From Callorhinus ursinus (taxonomy: Eukaryota > Chordata > Mammalia > Carnivora > Otariidae): a stretch of DNA of 64,000 nucleotides. Under the pieces are notes generated by a model that saw only the letters and a program-made list of their open reading frames with translations, ran no database searches and was not told where the DNA came from. Within the stretch, counting starts at the first letter, position 1. Every line of letters starts with the position of its first letter. Location of the stretch: the NCBI RefSeq assembly GCF_003265705.1, contig NW_020312867.1:8495470-8559469 (forward strand). Direction: 5' to 3'. Of this stretch, positions 1 to 11,469 are shown piece by piece. A program made the position numbers and the translations under genes.

Positions 1-1079
1 TCCATTGGCTCAGTCAGCACTCCCGACTGTGTGGGATGTTTCCAGTGTCCACACGAGGCAACCGGTTCTGAGAGAGGTCAAGCCACCGGCCACATTCCCC
101 AGCAGATTTTTTTCTCGTGTACTTAGGGTAGTGGGTGGAAACCGCTGCGGGCAGAGACGTAACAGAAACTGAGGCATATACTCTCCATTCCCTGTGGAAA
201 TCCACTCTGCATGGCCTTCCAAAGGTCCCCTTCAAGGAGCAGGGTGTGGGCCGCATCTCCTGAGCGCTGCCACAGGAGGTAACAAGGAGCCTGCGGCCCC
301 CATGATGTCTGGATAAAGATCGCTCAGCCCTCAAACCTGACCCAGGGCAGGGGTCAGAGAAGGAGACCCCTGTTCATACTATGCCCCTAGAGGGAGGCAC
401 CTTGAAAGAAAACTGCCTGGGAGGCCCCAGAAGGGTCAGGACCGGCCAGATGGCATAAGACCCAGCCTCACTAACCTGATTCCGGGTAATGTGGGCCCCA
501 GCTCTTACCTGCCAGCTGGGTGCTGCCGAGCGTCCTCCGCCAGTCACTGCCGAGAGAGTCTGGAAGTGGGTGGCCCTTGTCCCAGCCAGGTTCCTGCTCT
601 GGGAAGGGTGGTGCCCGCTCCCCAGTCAGCTGACTCACCCAGATGGACCTAGGTAAATGCCCTGTGAGTGTAGAAACAAAGCAAGTCACTGGGCCCAGAG
701 GAGGCCTCGGGCCTTAGTCAAGATGTGGAGGTGGGGTTAGGGGCTTGCAGCCGCTGGTGAGAGGGGTGGGAACCAAGATTTCTTGACCTTGAGGATTTGG
801 ATTGGACATCCAGTCCTGCTGAACATGAGGACAGTTTGAGGGGCATCCAGGGCCTTAAAAAATGGCCATAACTTGTGACCTAGCATTTCCCTTCTAGTAA
901 TTTATTACGGTAAACAAATAGACATTGAAGTCCCAGAGCCCATAATAGGGAACTTAGAAATCCCCAGTGCCCATCTCTGGGGTCTGGCTAAACAAATCCA
1001 TATTTGTGGAAGATCACAAAGCTATTAATGTCGTTGAAGGAAAAATCACGAGGACAACTTCCCAAGACGTTGGCAAGAT
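1..1079. other. Intergenic, no gene seen; decayed LINE remnant at about 860-1060
   Basis: No coding exon recognised on either strand. From about 860 the pattern 'cccttctagtaatttatta' followed by 'ggtctggctaaacaaat' resembles the end of a very old L1 ORF2/3'UTR in plus orientation. The rest is unassigned. Confidence 0.4.
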
Positions 1080-1091
1080 ATTGAAAAATCA

Positions 1092-1292
1092 GGGCTCCTG
1101 GGTGGCTCAGTCATTAAGAGTCTGCCTTTGGCTCAGGTCATGATCCCAGGGTCCTGGGATCGAGCCCCGCATCGGGCTCCCTGCTCAGCGGGAAGCCTGC
1201 TTCTCCCTCTCCCACTCCCCCTGCTTGTGTTCCCTCTCTTGTGCTGTCTCTCTCTGTCAAATAAAGAAATAAAATCTTTAAAACAAAAAAAG
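1092..1292 (+). mobile_element. SINEC (tRNA-Lys-derived carnivore SINE)
   Basis: Full-length: 'gctcctgggtggctcag' head, CT-rich middle, AATAAA tail. Perfect 12-bp target-site duplication ATTGAAAAATCA at 1080-1091 and 1293-1304, so a fairly recent insertion. Confidence 0.95.
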
Positions 1293-1402
1293 ATTGAAAA
1301 ATCAAGATTGTGATTCTGATCTTCTGTTTGGCTTCATGTTTTGGAAAGTGGATATGTGTTGCAAAGAGTCTGAGGACATCTACTAAAGCACTGGAAGTCT
1401 GG

Positions 1403-1563
1403 GGGCGCCTGGGTGGCTCCGTCAGCTAAGTGTCCTACTTGATTTTGGCTCAGGTTGTCATCTCAGGGTCATGAGATTGAGCCCCGTGTTGGGCTCCGCA
1501 GTGGGCGTGCAACCTCAAGATTCTCCCTCTGCCCCTCCCCCCCTCAAAAAAATAAATAAAATG
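1403..1563 (+). mobile_element. SINEC copy
   Basis: Head 'gggcgcctgggtggctc' and AAATAAATAAAA tail. Near-perfect 12-bp duplication (CTGGAAGTCTGG at 1391-1402, CTGAAAGTCTGG at 1564-1575). Confidence 0.93.
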
Positions 1564-1575
1564 CTGAAAGTCTGG

Positions 1576-2477
1576 ATGTGTGTTCCACGGTGGTGGGGGT
1601 TGGGTTGGGTTCGGTTTGAAGTTAGTTTTTGCTTTGAGTGCTTACAGTTGTTCTAAGGGGGGAGCAAATTAAGTTTGTTTTAAAAAGTTCAGATTGGTTG
1701 TCTCCAGGGAGAGGAATAAGGGGCTGTGGTTCTGGGCCGGGAGGGGATTTGGTTATAGTACATATAGTACTGGTTTTGGTCCCTCTTAAATTTTGAATGT
1801 ATTACCTCTCCCCCAAAATAATCAAAAGTAAACAGAAAAGGTGAGGGGGGTTTCGTTTAGGTCCCGTGGGTTTGGTTGGGCAGAGGTGCCTGTCACACTT
1901 GGTGCCTGAGGTGGGACTGGGGACCTGTGTGCCAGGCAGTCCCAGGAGGAGTGACGCAGGGCACCCACCCAGGGCGGGGTGAGTATCAGGACTGCTCACG
2001 GGCCAGGCAGGTCGCTGTCACGGTCCCCGGGACGAGCCCGGGCAGAGCTGCACCAGCCTTGGGCGTCCCATCCTGACTGCAGCCCCACGGAGGAGACACC
2101 ACCAGCCCCCCCAGGAGTCCTACCCAGGAAACCTCACAGGACCAACAGCGAGGAAGGCAGTGGCCGCCAATGGTGCTTTCAAAGCCTCATCTCAGTGGTC
2201 CATGTCCTCCCTGCTAAGTGCTCAAGTCACAGCTGGAAAGCACCTCCAAGGCCATGAGACAAATGCCACTGGAAGCTGAGGTATAGATACACCGGAGGGC
2301 TGAGCCATACGGGCCTGAAGCAGGAGGTAAGCCATGGGTGACAGACCCGTCCTAGGCCAGGTCTTCAAGGCCAAAGAAAAGTAGAAAATAGTGATGCTAA
2401 TGGAACCACGTGACAACCCCCCCCCCCCACTACACACACAGTCACACACACCTCAGTTCACTTGGTCTGAAAGGGCC
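1576..2477. other. Intergenic, no gene or clear repeat
   Basis: Mixed-composition DNA with only short chance reading frames. A C-run followed by a short CA-rich stretch lies near 2417-2450. Nothing recognised. Confidence 0.5.
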
Positions 2478-2580
2478 TTTGAGAGGAGGTGGAGGAGCAG
2501 ACAGGCTCAGGAGGGTAAGGGACCTGCCTGTGGTCACACGGCATGTCAGCACAGAGCTGGGGCTCAAGGTCCGGGCCCCG
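2478..2580 (-). repeat. MIR fragment
   Basis: Contains 'aggctcaggagggtaagggacctgcctgtggtcacac', described in part as the MIR core read on the opposite strand (cf. the consensus 'gtgaccttgggcaagt'). Confidence 0.6.
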
Positions 2581-2599
2581 AGCCCCCATCTACATGCAG

Positions 2600-3415
2600 G
2601 GGCTTCCTTCCATTCCGTGGTGTTCCGGCACCTCCCCTCTCACTTTCTCCCCTGCATCCCGGCCACCCGGGAGGGTCTTCGTGGGCATGCCCCTGCTCAC
2701 AGTCCTCAGTGGCTCCCTACGGAAGGCTCACGACTAAGCTTCCAGGCCCGACAAGGGGCCACCCCCATTACTGCCTTTTCAGGCAGAGGCTCTATCCCCA
2801 CCTCACACCCGGGTCACCCTTCCATCCCCGTGCCTGCCCACTACTTCTGGAATGCCTCCCTTGCCCCTGCCAGACCCCTGAGCTCCTCTTCCAGGAAGGC
2901 CCCCTGGTCATCCCCATCCGTCTGGCTTCCCCCGCCTCTGACTTCCGGATCGGACTGTCCTGTGTAGGTCAGGCTCCTGGTTAGACCTGAAGCTCCAAGA
3001 GGACAAGGCCTAGTTTTTAGATGGACAGCAGCTGTTTTCAAAATAAAAATTGGAGCTTGAGCTCGGACCAGGTTATATTCCGCTGCGTTCTACGTTCGTA
3101 TGAATCTTCAGAAGTCTAAGACACAGGTGTCCACCAGGCAGTGCACACTCAGAAACTCCCTAGGAGCGCCCCAGTGGCCCTGAGTAGTCAGCCACTACCA
3201 CGCTTCCTGGTGAACCCACAGATGGCTCAGGATCCTCTCACGATAATGTCGCCGACAGCTACTGCCACCTGGATTTGGCCCGTGGGGGGACACCTTTGTG
3301 CCATCTGGAATGGACACTCCCTGAGGGCAGGGGCTCGGCTGCAGGGTCTTTATCCCTAGGGCCTAGCACCATGTCTGGCCCACAGTAGGACGTGGTGCTT
3401 GCTTAATGAATGAAT
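2600..3415 (+). repeat. L2 LINE 3'-end fragments
   Basis: Pattern typical of the L2 3' end: 'ctggaatgcctcccttgcccc' near 2848, 'aggaaggccccctggtc' near 2893, then 'ctccctgagggcagggg' near 3318 and a tail 'ttaatgaatgaatg' at about 3402-3415. The middle part is decayed. A 197-codon reading frame across it is not a gene. Confidence 0.6.
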
Positions 3416-3483
3416 GCCCCTCCTAGTAAAGTGGGTCATTTACAAACGTAGTGGCTCAGTCTTGTTTAAAAGATGGGCTGCTC

Positions 3484-3654
3484 AGGGCGCCTGGGTGGCT
3501 CAGTCGGTTAGGTGTCTGCCTTTGGCTCAGGTCATGATCCCAGGGTCCTGGGATTGGGCCCTGCATCGGGAAGCCTGCTTCTCCCTCTCCCACTCCCCCT
3601 GCTTGTGTGTGCTCTCTGTCAAATAAATAAAATCTTTAAAAAAAATAAATAAAT
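3484..3654 (+). mobile_element. SINEC copy with 16-bp target-site duplication
   Basis: Complete SINE flanked by the perfect duplication AAAAGATGGGCTGCTC at 3468-3483 and 3655-3670. The tail is (AAATA)n-like. Confidence 0.95.
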
Positions 3655-3699
3655 AAAAGATGGGCTGCTCTGGGGCATCGGATCCGGGGCCTAGGTCTG

Positions 3700-3860
3700 T
3701 GACGTAGCACGAGTTGTACACCTCTCTGAGCTTCCGTTTCCCCACCCACAGATGGGAGTCGTGGTACCCACTTTGCAGGCTTGTCCTGAGGGTAAGATGA
3801 AGGAAGCATGGACAGAGCCCAGGACACAGCTCACACGCAGCAAATGCCGGGTTCTGACTT
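3700..3860 (+). repeat. MIR fragment
   Basis: 'cctctctgagcttccgtttcc' followed by 'cacagatggga' is the MIR core in forward orientation. Confidence 0.6.
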
Positions 3861-4099
3861 CCTCATGGAGTCAGTCTGGCTGCAAGTTACAGAAACACAA
3901 GTCATCTGGTTCAAGCGAAAACACAAGCACTCTTTCTGGAAGAAGGGGGGAATGGTTGCCAGGCAGAAAGAAGCACCAGCTGTGTGCTCATACTTGGCAT
4001 GGACCCCGGGGGTGCAGTGCAAGCCAGGTGAGGTGGCCACGGCTGCACCCCTACCACTCACTGTATGAGGACCGCTGGGCTGTTCGCCGAGCTCTCTCT

Positions 4100-4215
4100 G
4101 CATGCTGGGCGCAGGGCATAATCCGATCTCACATTCTTCCCAGCGGGCCTCAGGTTTAGAGAGCGAAGCACCTTGCCCAAGGCCACACAGCCTGAGTGAT
4201 AAGGCCAGGCCTTGG
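4100..4215 (-). repeat. MIR fragment
   Basis: 'ccttgcccaaggccacacag' at about 4170-4190 is the antisense MIR core. Confidence 0.6.
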
Positions 4216-4469
4216 CCGTGAACTGAACAAAGCTGCCTGGGCTCAGAGTCATTGCCATCCCCGAGCAGCTGAGTCAGAGATCTTCCCGGTAGTAGCCAGT
4301 GGCCCTAGTGAGTCAGAGATCTGGGGGGCTGACGTCCCACACTCCTCACACCCCCACTCGGTCCCACCCAACACTTCAGCCCCATTGCACCTGCCTGAGG
4401 CCCCAGCCACTAACTCCCTCACAATACCCCATGGTGATATCTTGAAGGGGCACCGCTTCTTGTATGGGC

Positions 4470-4650
4470 TGTGGAATCCCAGCCTGCCTGCCCTCAAATC
4501 CCTACTCGGGCCGTGTGGCCTCGTGCAAGTGACTTTATCTCTCTGGGCTTCAGTTTCCCACCTGAGAGCTGGGAAAATAATTTCACTTTGTATTTATTAG
4601 CACAGACAAAAGTACTTGCATAATGCCTGATTCATGGGAAGTGCTAACTA
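4470..4650 (+). repeat. MIR element
   Basis: 'gtgtggcctcgtgcaagtga' then 'ctctctgggcttcagtttccc' and a terminal 'tgcctgattcatgggaagtg' give the MIR order in forward orientation. Confidence 0.75.
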
Positions 4651-5005
4651 AATTTGGACTTACAATATCCACGTTACTGGATTATTGCCTTATCCAAGTG
4701 AGAAAAAATGTATCCATTATTGTTGTAAATGTGGTCAAAGATCAAACATACATAAATTAGCTGCATCCTTTCTGGAACATAAATCCAGGTTGGACTATCC
4801 CCGACATGGTTACTGTAGAAGCTTCTAGTGAGAGTGAAGCTAATGTCAGGGACCCCACACCCCACTACTGTGTCGGCCCAGCCATCTGGGCCCTCACCAC
4901 CTCCATTCTGCTCCCCATTGGATCCTATATTTTTCCGAGAGTGGTGGTCCCAGCCATCTGCAGCACAGACCTCTAGTGGGCATGCGTGTTAAAAATACAA
5001 ATCAG

Positions 5006-5110
5006 AGGGTCACCTGGCTGGCTCAGTCAGTGGAGGGGGCAGCTCTTAATCTTGGCGTCGTGAGTTTGAGCCCCACGTTGGGTATAAAGATTACTTTAAA
5101 AAATAAAATA
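5006..5110 (+). mobile_element. SINEC short variant
   Basis: 'cacctggctggctcagtcagt' head, 'ctcttaatcttggcgtcgtgagtttgagcc' core and 'ataaagattactttaaaaaa' tail define the older short SINEC type that lacks the CT-rich middle. Confidence 0.85.
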
Positions 5111-5111
5111 T

Positions 5112-5292
5112 AGGGGCACTTGGGTGGTTCAGTCATTAAGCGTCTGCCTTTGGCTCAGGCGAGCCCCGCATCGGGCTCCCTGCTCCGTGGGAACCCTGCT
5201 TCTCCCTCTCCCACTACTTGTGTTCCCTCTCTCGCTGTCTCTCTGTCAAATAAATAAAAAAAATCTTAAAAAATAAAATAAAATATTAAAAA
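5112..5292 (+). mobile_element. SINEC copy inserted into the tail of the preceding SINE
   Basis: Full SINE head to AATAAA tail, beginning directly in the A-rich tail of the short SINEC; flanking AAAATAAAATAT-like sequence on both sides looks like the duplication. Internal 'gtcatgatcccagggtcc' segment is deleted. Confidence 0.88.
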
Positions 5293-5449
5293 AACACAGA
5301 TCCCAGGGACCCTTCAGCCTTGGTACATCCAACTTTAGGAGAGGGGCCCGGGGATCTGCATTTGATGTACGTCTCAGGCGATTCTGACATAAACTACATG
5401 AGCATTACTGCTTTGTTCCTTCTTCTTGACCCAGTTTCTTCTCAATCCA

Positions 5450-5680
5450 ATGCCAACAATGTGCTAGGCATGGGGCACACAGCATGGGGCTTCCCATCCC
5501 TGATCTCCCTGAAACCCCAAAACATATCAAAAAACAACTGCTGCAGTGTTGTAACAGAAAAGGAAACTGAGGCCCAGAGGTATGCTGTGGGCCCAAGGTC
5601 ACACATGCGGTAAGTCATAGGACAGGGATTTGAACCCAGAACTCCTTGCTTTCCCCTTGCAAATGTGTACTCTTGTAAAT
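5450..5680 (-). repeat. MIR element
   Basis: 'aggaaactgaggcccagagg' and 'cccaaggtcacacatg' with 'ggatttgaacccaga' are diagnostic antisense MIR motifs. Confidence 0.8.
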
Positions 5681-7911
5681 GTACCACCCTGCGTCTGGGC
5701 CTGGGTCTAATTTTGTAATTTCCTAGCAAAAGCTGGTCACTCAAGCCCTGCTTTTGGTCCAAGGGCACAGAAAAAGCAACTAAACACACAAGCAACTTGG
5801 GGTAGCGGTTCAGAGAATAGCCCGAAAGGGAGGTTAGTGGTTCAGAGAATAGCCTGAAAGGGAGGGTCAGCATTTGGGCCTGGGGAGGGGAGTCAGCTGG
5901 GGTTTGTGGTTGCAGTCAACAGAAACTGACTGTGGGTTACACAAGCAGGAGAGGAACTTACTGAACACCCCTGGGGAGCCGATGGGCTCTACGAGTCAGA
6001 GAACCCAGCTGGGAGTTCTCTTGGCTTCAGCTCCTGCGTGGGACACTGACATGGCAACCTGTCCTGCTGACACTTGGTCAGTCCCTGCAGACCTCTCTGT
6101 CCCTGATGACTCCCAAAACTGGAGGTAGGCACCACCAGAATGGGGCTGGGTGCCCCCGCCTCCTTGGGTCATGGATTCCTTCAAAGGTCTGTGAGGGGGC
6201 TGTGACTGGGAGAGCCTCACTGCAAAGCATGCTGGTACATTGGGGCTCCTCTACTGGAAGCATCCCATTAGGTGGAGGGGTTCACCTGACATGGGAAAGG
6301 GGTTTGAACACAGGGCAGCCAATGAAAATGGCAGAGGCCCACGCAGACCAGGGACGGGGAAGACCCAGCGGTTCTTGAGAGCTCAGCATTAAGTGGTTCA
6401 CACCCTTCAGCTTCAATCCCTATCTACAGTTTACAAATGAAAAAGCTCAGGCTCCTTTGAGTGCGGGGGCTGCACCATTGAGCCCAAGTCCATCAGACAC
6501 GTGAGCCAGGCCTCCTGATCGCCAGGACCTATGTCATTGCTTTGTGCTTCCGGTGACTGAGACAAGCCCACAAAGCCAGATTGCAAGCTTGTCTGTCCCC
6601 TGCCTCCTGCAGGCCTCCTCGCTCAGAGGAGGATAAGCCCTCGGCACCCTGAGAGGGGAGTAGGGCTGGTGTTATTGCCCCATTTTATAGATGGGAAACC
6701 CTAGTGTGGTTGGGGTGCCTGTCTGGCTCACAGTGCAGTCGGGGGTCTCTCCCCACTGGGTTTCTCTCCCTCTCTGCCCCACATCCTGGCCACCCTTTCG
6801 AAGGCTGAATGGAAAGCCAGGTGGGAAAACCCCTCCCTCTAATTACATTTGCCTGGCAGAGAGGTAGCCCCAGCGAAGGCTGTAGGGTGGGGGTACGTGG
6901 GTTCCACGGGACTGGGGCAGAATGAAGGTGAAGAAAGCCCTAGAATGTATGTTCAGAGCCCCACTTCCCCATGTGCCTAGTTGCTCTCCTTTGTGGCTGG
7001 AGAAAATGTCTCCAGTCCCCTCAACCTACCCAGAGACACCCTCTTTCAGGGTCCCTGTGACTTAGCTGATACTGCGGGGCTTCTCTGGCCAGGCACAAAA
7101 CCACATGAGACCCATGGCACATCCTTGATGGAGAGTCCATTTATTACAGGATACTTTATGAGGCATTCATTATATGCGACATCCTCCCACTGCTCAGAGT
7201 TTTCACACTCACTGTGTACTCCCTGTACCACCCAAGACGGCTGTCGGCCCTGCAGATATGCCAGCTACCGTCCAGGCAGCAGGCAGGAGGGAGCAGAACA
7301 CACACCATATCTCCAGCTGAGTTGGCCTCCTACAGGAAGCCCACCTACTTAGTCAGGTGGCAAAGACTTAATTGCATAGCCACACAGCTGCATGGGGATC
7401 TGGGAAATGCAGTCTGTTGGCTGGGCTGCCAGGTAATATTGGGGTTCTGTTATGAAGGAACCAAGGGAACGTAGATATTGGGTGGGCAACAAGCAGTCTC
7501 AGCCGCTCAGGTCAAATGTGCTAAGATCCAACAAAGGGCCAACCCAGCGTCGTCCGGGGCCGTGCTGGTCCCGAGGCACCACAGACTGTTGGTTTGGGCA
7601 TTTGGTATTCTAGATCCAGGGCCAGACCTCCTCTATCAGGCCCGTGAGGCCCAGGAAGCAATATTCCTCTCCTTAATCAACCCACGGCCAGCTATCAGGC
7701 AACTAGAGACCACCCGTAGAGCCCAGAGCCCACTGAAATCATTCAAACTAGGCAATCCCAAACTGCCCACCTTACCCTGTCTTGACTTTCCCATGGAAAC
7801 CCCAATAAAGGCATGGCCCAAGCACCCCCCCATCTTCTGCCTCCCGACTACCCCAGTGCTTTTCCATGAGGAAAGGGTCTCTAGGAGCCTTGAGTATAAG
7901 AAACTCCCCTC
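5681..7911. other. Intergenic, no gene recognised; MIR traces
   Basis: No supported exon. Traces of MIR lie at about 6405-6530 and 6670-6702 (bulk 'cccattttatagatgggaaa'). A SINEC-like head 'ggggtgcctgtctggctcaca' at about 6712 has no body. The longest frame (7478-7954, 158 codons) has no recognisable domain. Confidence 0.5.
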
Positions 7912-8010
7912 TGGGCGCCTGACCGGCTCAGTCAGTAGACCATGCGACTCTTGATCTCAGGGTGGTGACTTCGAGGCTCACCCTGGGTGTAGAGATGACT
8001 TAAATCCACA
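7912..8010 (+). mobile_element. SINEC short variant
   Basis: 'gggcgcctgaccggctcagtc' head and 'actcttgatctcagggtggtga' core, ending 'gggtgtagagatgactt'. Diverged, old. Confidence 0.8.
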
Positions 8011-9384
8011 CTCCTCTGTGGCTGCCCCAGACTGACCATCTCCTGAAAGAACACGAAACAGGTCTCCAGAGACAGACGTCGTGCGTGCCGTCACTCACCT
8101 CCAGCCCGGTTTTGCTTTCTGGAGGTGTGTGCTAGTCAAAGGGTGGCTGGGTCACGCTGCGGTAACAAACAACGCCCAATCCTGGCGGCTACTGACACAA
8201 AGTCATTTCTCAGGCAGGTGGTCCATCCCTACAGGGCTGGAGGGCTCTCTACCCCTTCTCCCTCCAGGGCCCAGGGCCGTGGAGCGGCAGCCACCTCACG
8301 GAGGAGGGAGAGGGTCTCCACCTGGTAATAGTGCTCCCACCTGAGGTGACAAATGTCACTTCGCACACTTCCTTGGCCATGGCTGGTCACATGACCCCGC
8401 CCAATCTCAAAGCGACAGAAAAGTGTCATCCCGCCACATGCCTGGAGGGCAGAGCGCAGGACTCTAAGAATAGGGCTAGGTTTTGTAAGGTCCAATTCCT
8501 TTCCACTCCTTAAATCTTGAGTAAACTCCCTCTGTTGGCAGGAGGCTCCCTCCTGCACCAGGGCCACTCAAAGCCAACCTACGGCTGCAAAGGTCTCTCT
8601 CTTTCCCAGGGTGGAGGTGGGGAGAACCAGTATCAAAAGCGGGTCCTGGTCCTGCCCAGTGCGGAGGGACAATGCTGAGGCTGAATTCCTCCTTGGAAGA
8701 CTCAAGTAGCCAGCCCCGGTGGCATACTTCCCCTTCGGAGCAGAGAAATAGGGCAGAGGTGGCAGAAAGACAAGAAAGAAGCCTCCCAAGACCAGGCGTT
8801 ATCTGCTGAATCTATGCCCGCGGAACAGTTTTGCAGATAAGATAAACTGAGCCCAGGGGATCAAACACCTTCCATGGTACCCCAGCCAGCCAGCCAGGGG
8901 GCAGCCAGAGCGAGGGACCACACCTGCCTTCCCTGCCACTGGAGGAGGGAGGCTGGGGGCTCAGAGGAGGAAGGCCTTGCTCAAGGTCACACAGCAGTTC
9001 AGCAGCAGAGCCGGGATGCAAGCACTCTAGATCCTGGCTCTGGCGGCTGCCAGCCTGGGAAAGCTGCCCAGCCCTTTCACCCACTTTTTGCCTTGTGCTG
9101 GGGAAACATTGCGCGGGGTAGCGGAGGCGGCACGATCTGAGAAATCCAACCAGGCCCAGACACCAGGGGATGCATGGGACCCCTTGGGCCCCCGGCGGCG
9201 AGCAGCATTCTGAAAGCCCACCTGAGCAAGACAGGACCTGAGGACAGACGGGCTCAAGGTGCGGAGCTCGGCCTGGTGCGCACGTGATCTCACTTAACCC
9301 TTATGCGGCCCATAGGGGGGTGGGCTTCTCCGCTGGCTTCCGTGTGGCCAGAGAGGACACTGGGCCGAGTAGGACTGAGGTCCC
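8011..9384. other. Intergenic; possible old repeat at 8140-8500 and MIR at 8940-9030
   Basis: 'ctgcggtaacaaacaacgccca' near 8157 resembles the start of an old interspersed repeat of the 'taacaaattaccacaaa' type also seen at 30838. 'gctcaaggtcacacagcag' near 8979 is an antisense MIR core. No gene recognised. Confidence 0.45.
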
Positions 9385-9665
9385 GGGACTCGCAGTCCAG
9401 TGCTCACGTCCCGGGGCGGGCCCTCGCGGCGGGAGGGGCGTGGCGGGGCGCCCAGAACGGTGGGGGAGGGCGCCCGCGGCCCGGATGCCCTCCCCGCCTG
9501 GGCCGGAGCTGCCCCGGCGGATTCCCAGGCGGGCCAGAGCAGGAAGGCGCAACAATGGGCAGCCGGCAGCAGCGGGGACCCCGGTTCCGGAGGCAGGGTG
9601 CGGCCCGCCCCGCCACCAACACCGTGCGAACGAGGCCCCTGCGCCGGGGACCAACGAGATTAACG
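9385..9665. promoter_or_regulatory. Orphan CpG island, possible promoter
   Basis: About 280 bp of GC-rich, CpG-dense sequence, clearly different from the flanks. It contains GC-box-like cores (cggggcggg near 9413, gaggggcgtggcgggg near 9431). No coding exon was recognised. On the minus strand a donor-like GAC/GTGAGC lies at 9407-9402, compatible with a non-coding first exon reading away from FKBP1A in the same orientation. By remembered human synteny (SDCBP2 downstream of FKBP1A on the same strand) this could be an SDCBP2 or antisense-RNA promoter; that is inference only. Confidence 0.5.
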
Positions 9666-9714
9666 GCTGCCACCGTTGGGGCCCTTACTGTCTGCCGGGA
9701 CCTGCCTCACCGCC

Positions 9715-9885
9715 TTCCGTGGCTTATCTCCTAGGATCCTCACCTCACCCTATTATTTAGCCCTTTTTACAGATGAAGCGATGGAGGCAGAGAGCTTAAG
9801 TAAAATGCCCAAGGTAAGGAAGAAGTGAAAGCGAAATTTGATCCTAGGCAATCTGGCTCCAGATCCTGAGCTCTTAACCACCATT
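9715..9885 (-). repeat. MIR element
   Basis: 'tttttacagatgaagcgatggaggcagagagcttaag' (read in part) with 'gatcctaggcaatctggctcc' and 'gctcttaaccaccatt' follow antisense MIR order. Directly abuts the orphan CpG island. Confidence 0.8.
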
Positions 9886-9888
9886 GTT

Positions 9889-9916
9889 GCACACACACAC
9901 ACACACACACACACAC
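9889..9916 (+). repeat. (CA)n microsatellite
   Basis: About 14 CA units, then degenerate CA-rich sequence to about 9950. Confidence 0.95.
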
Positions 9917-10169
9917 CCGCGCATACATACACAGGCACACACACAGGCACGCTGTATATACTTTCTCATATTTTTCTCCTTTTCACTTATATCATTGACA
10001 GCTTTCTACGTCATAAATACAGCCCACGGTTATCCCCGTGTAAAGTCCTGCCATGCTGGGAAGATCATGTCCGTGCGCCCCGCCCCACCCCGTCTTCCCC
10101 ACCAGCTCAGGGGCCTGGATCCCGACCCTGGAGCCCGGTCATTGAGTTAAGTCGGCTTCCTCTAATTTA

Positions 10170-10370
10170 TTTTTTTTAATTAATTATTTATTTATTTATT
10201 TGACAGAGAGAGACACAGCGAGAGCAGGAACACAAGCAGGGGGAGTGGGAGAGGGAGATGCGCAGGCTTCCCGCCGAGCAGGGAGCCCAATGTGGGGCTC
10301 GATCCCAGGACCCTGGGATCATGACCTGAGCCGAAGGCAGACGCCCAACGACTGAGCCACCCAGGCGCCC
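10170..10370 (-). mobile_element. SINEC copy with 17-bp target-site duplication
   Basis: Full-length antisense SINE. Perfect 17-bp duplication CGGCTTCCTCTAATTTA at 10153-10169 and 10371-10387, indicating a young insertion. Confidence 0.96.
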
Positions 10371-10387
10371 CGGCTTCCTCTAATTTA

Positions 10388-11469
10388 AATTGATGATGAC
10401 AATCCGGTGGACCGATGGGTGCTTAAACCCCTCCTAATCTCGATCAGAGGCCCTTCTAGCCAAATCGCACTCTCTAGATAAAATGTGCTTATGCACACCG
10501 AGCTTAAAGACAGGCCCCCTCCTGCATCCAATCAGATTGCAGCCCCCAAGCCCCTCCCACAGAGAAGTTCGCAGACAGCCTGGCTGGTAGGTTCAGGCTC
10601 TACATGTTTCCTGCTTTGAACACAAGATGTGAAGACACTGCACGTTTCTTAGAATCGGATCCAGTGAAGATTTGGAGCCCAGGGCCACGGAAAAACCGGA
10701 CAGGCCCAGCCTGGCTGGATGGTGGTGGCTCCGGAATCTCCAGAAAGGATGGGGCAGCTGGAGCTGGTAGAGGGACCAACCTGGGGCTGCGCTTACTGCA
10801 TTTTATGTAAGATCAAGGCCTTAGATGGATGCCATCCACGACTGGGAATGCCTGTGGGAATCTAGGGCACTTCTCACCCGTCTCCCTTCCCTCTGAGGCA
10901 GACGGGGAGACCCCAGTGCAGTGGGGACCAGAGAGCAGGTGTCAGGAGACTTGTCAAAGACACTCCACCAAGGCTGCTGGGAGAAAGTCCCAGGAGAAGT
11001 GGAGGGGCTTCTCATTCAAGAGTAATGAAGCAGCTGGAGGCCCCCTTCCAGAGCCCACTTTGGCCCTCACAGGCCAGTTGGGAGTACTGGATGGAGAACC
11101 AAGGTACAGGAGATTCGTGTTCTGGTTTCATTCCCACCTATAGGTTAAACCAGTCATTCCCCCTCTATGGGCCTCTAGCTTCCCATTCCTGCCACACCAG
11201 GGACCTCCAAGGACTCTTCTCACTCTGACAGGTGGTCCAGCAGTGGTGCTTTTTCTTTCTGGGATCCCCTGACCTGTCAGGTGGATGATCCAGTAGGAGT
11301 CACCTCTCTGAAACTTCCAATCACCAGCAATTACAGTCTTCCAAGTATGGCTGCTACTTGGGGTTCCCCTTAGTTTCCTTGGGTGGAACCTCCCTCCTCC
11401 ACCTCAGCCAGGTGCAGTGAATGGAACTGACTCCATCCTTGACTCCATGGGGAGGAAGGTGACCAGACA
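10388..11469. other. Intergenic, no gene recognised
   Basis: No supported exon or clear repeat. A CCAAT-type motif (ccaatcag near 10528) and a CACCC/GC-like cctccc cluster near 10550 are the only promoter-like features. Confidence 0.4.

Larger units (their letters stand above)
4955..5400. repeat. MER5-like DNA transposon remnant split by SINEs
   Basis: 'cacagatcccagggaccc' and 'ggggatctgcatttgatgta' (after 5295) with the flank 'tgttaaaaatacaaatcag' (about 4986-5006) read as the two halves of a MER5-type hAT MITE. Two SINEC copies sit between the halves. Confidence 0.5.

Noticed and set aside
1092..1180. tRNA-Lys-like sequence in SINE heads (here and in all other SINEC copies)
   Set aside because: These are tRNA-derived SINE promoters (A/B-box remnants) without a mature tRNA fold or 3' end, so not tRNA genes.
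2391..2984. A 197-codon plus-strand frame
   Set aside because: Overlaps MIR and L2 fragments; Pro/Ser-rich; no domain.
1..9384. SDCBP2 coding exons expected by synteny left of FKBP1A
   Set aside because: I looked for the PDZ-domain and N-terminal sequences on the minus strand and recognised none; SDCBP2 probably lies beyond the window or only contributes a non-coding first exon.
9284..9760. Open frames of 158, 143 and 117 codons at the orphan CpG island
   Set aside because: All overlap on both strands in GC-rich DNA, have Arg/Pro/Gly-rich composition and show no recognised domain. A non-coding promoter is the better reading.
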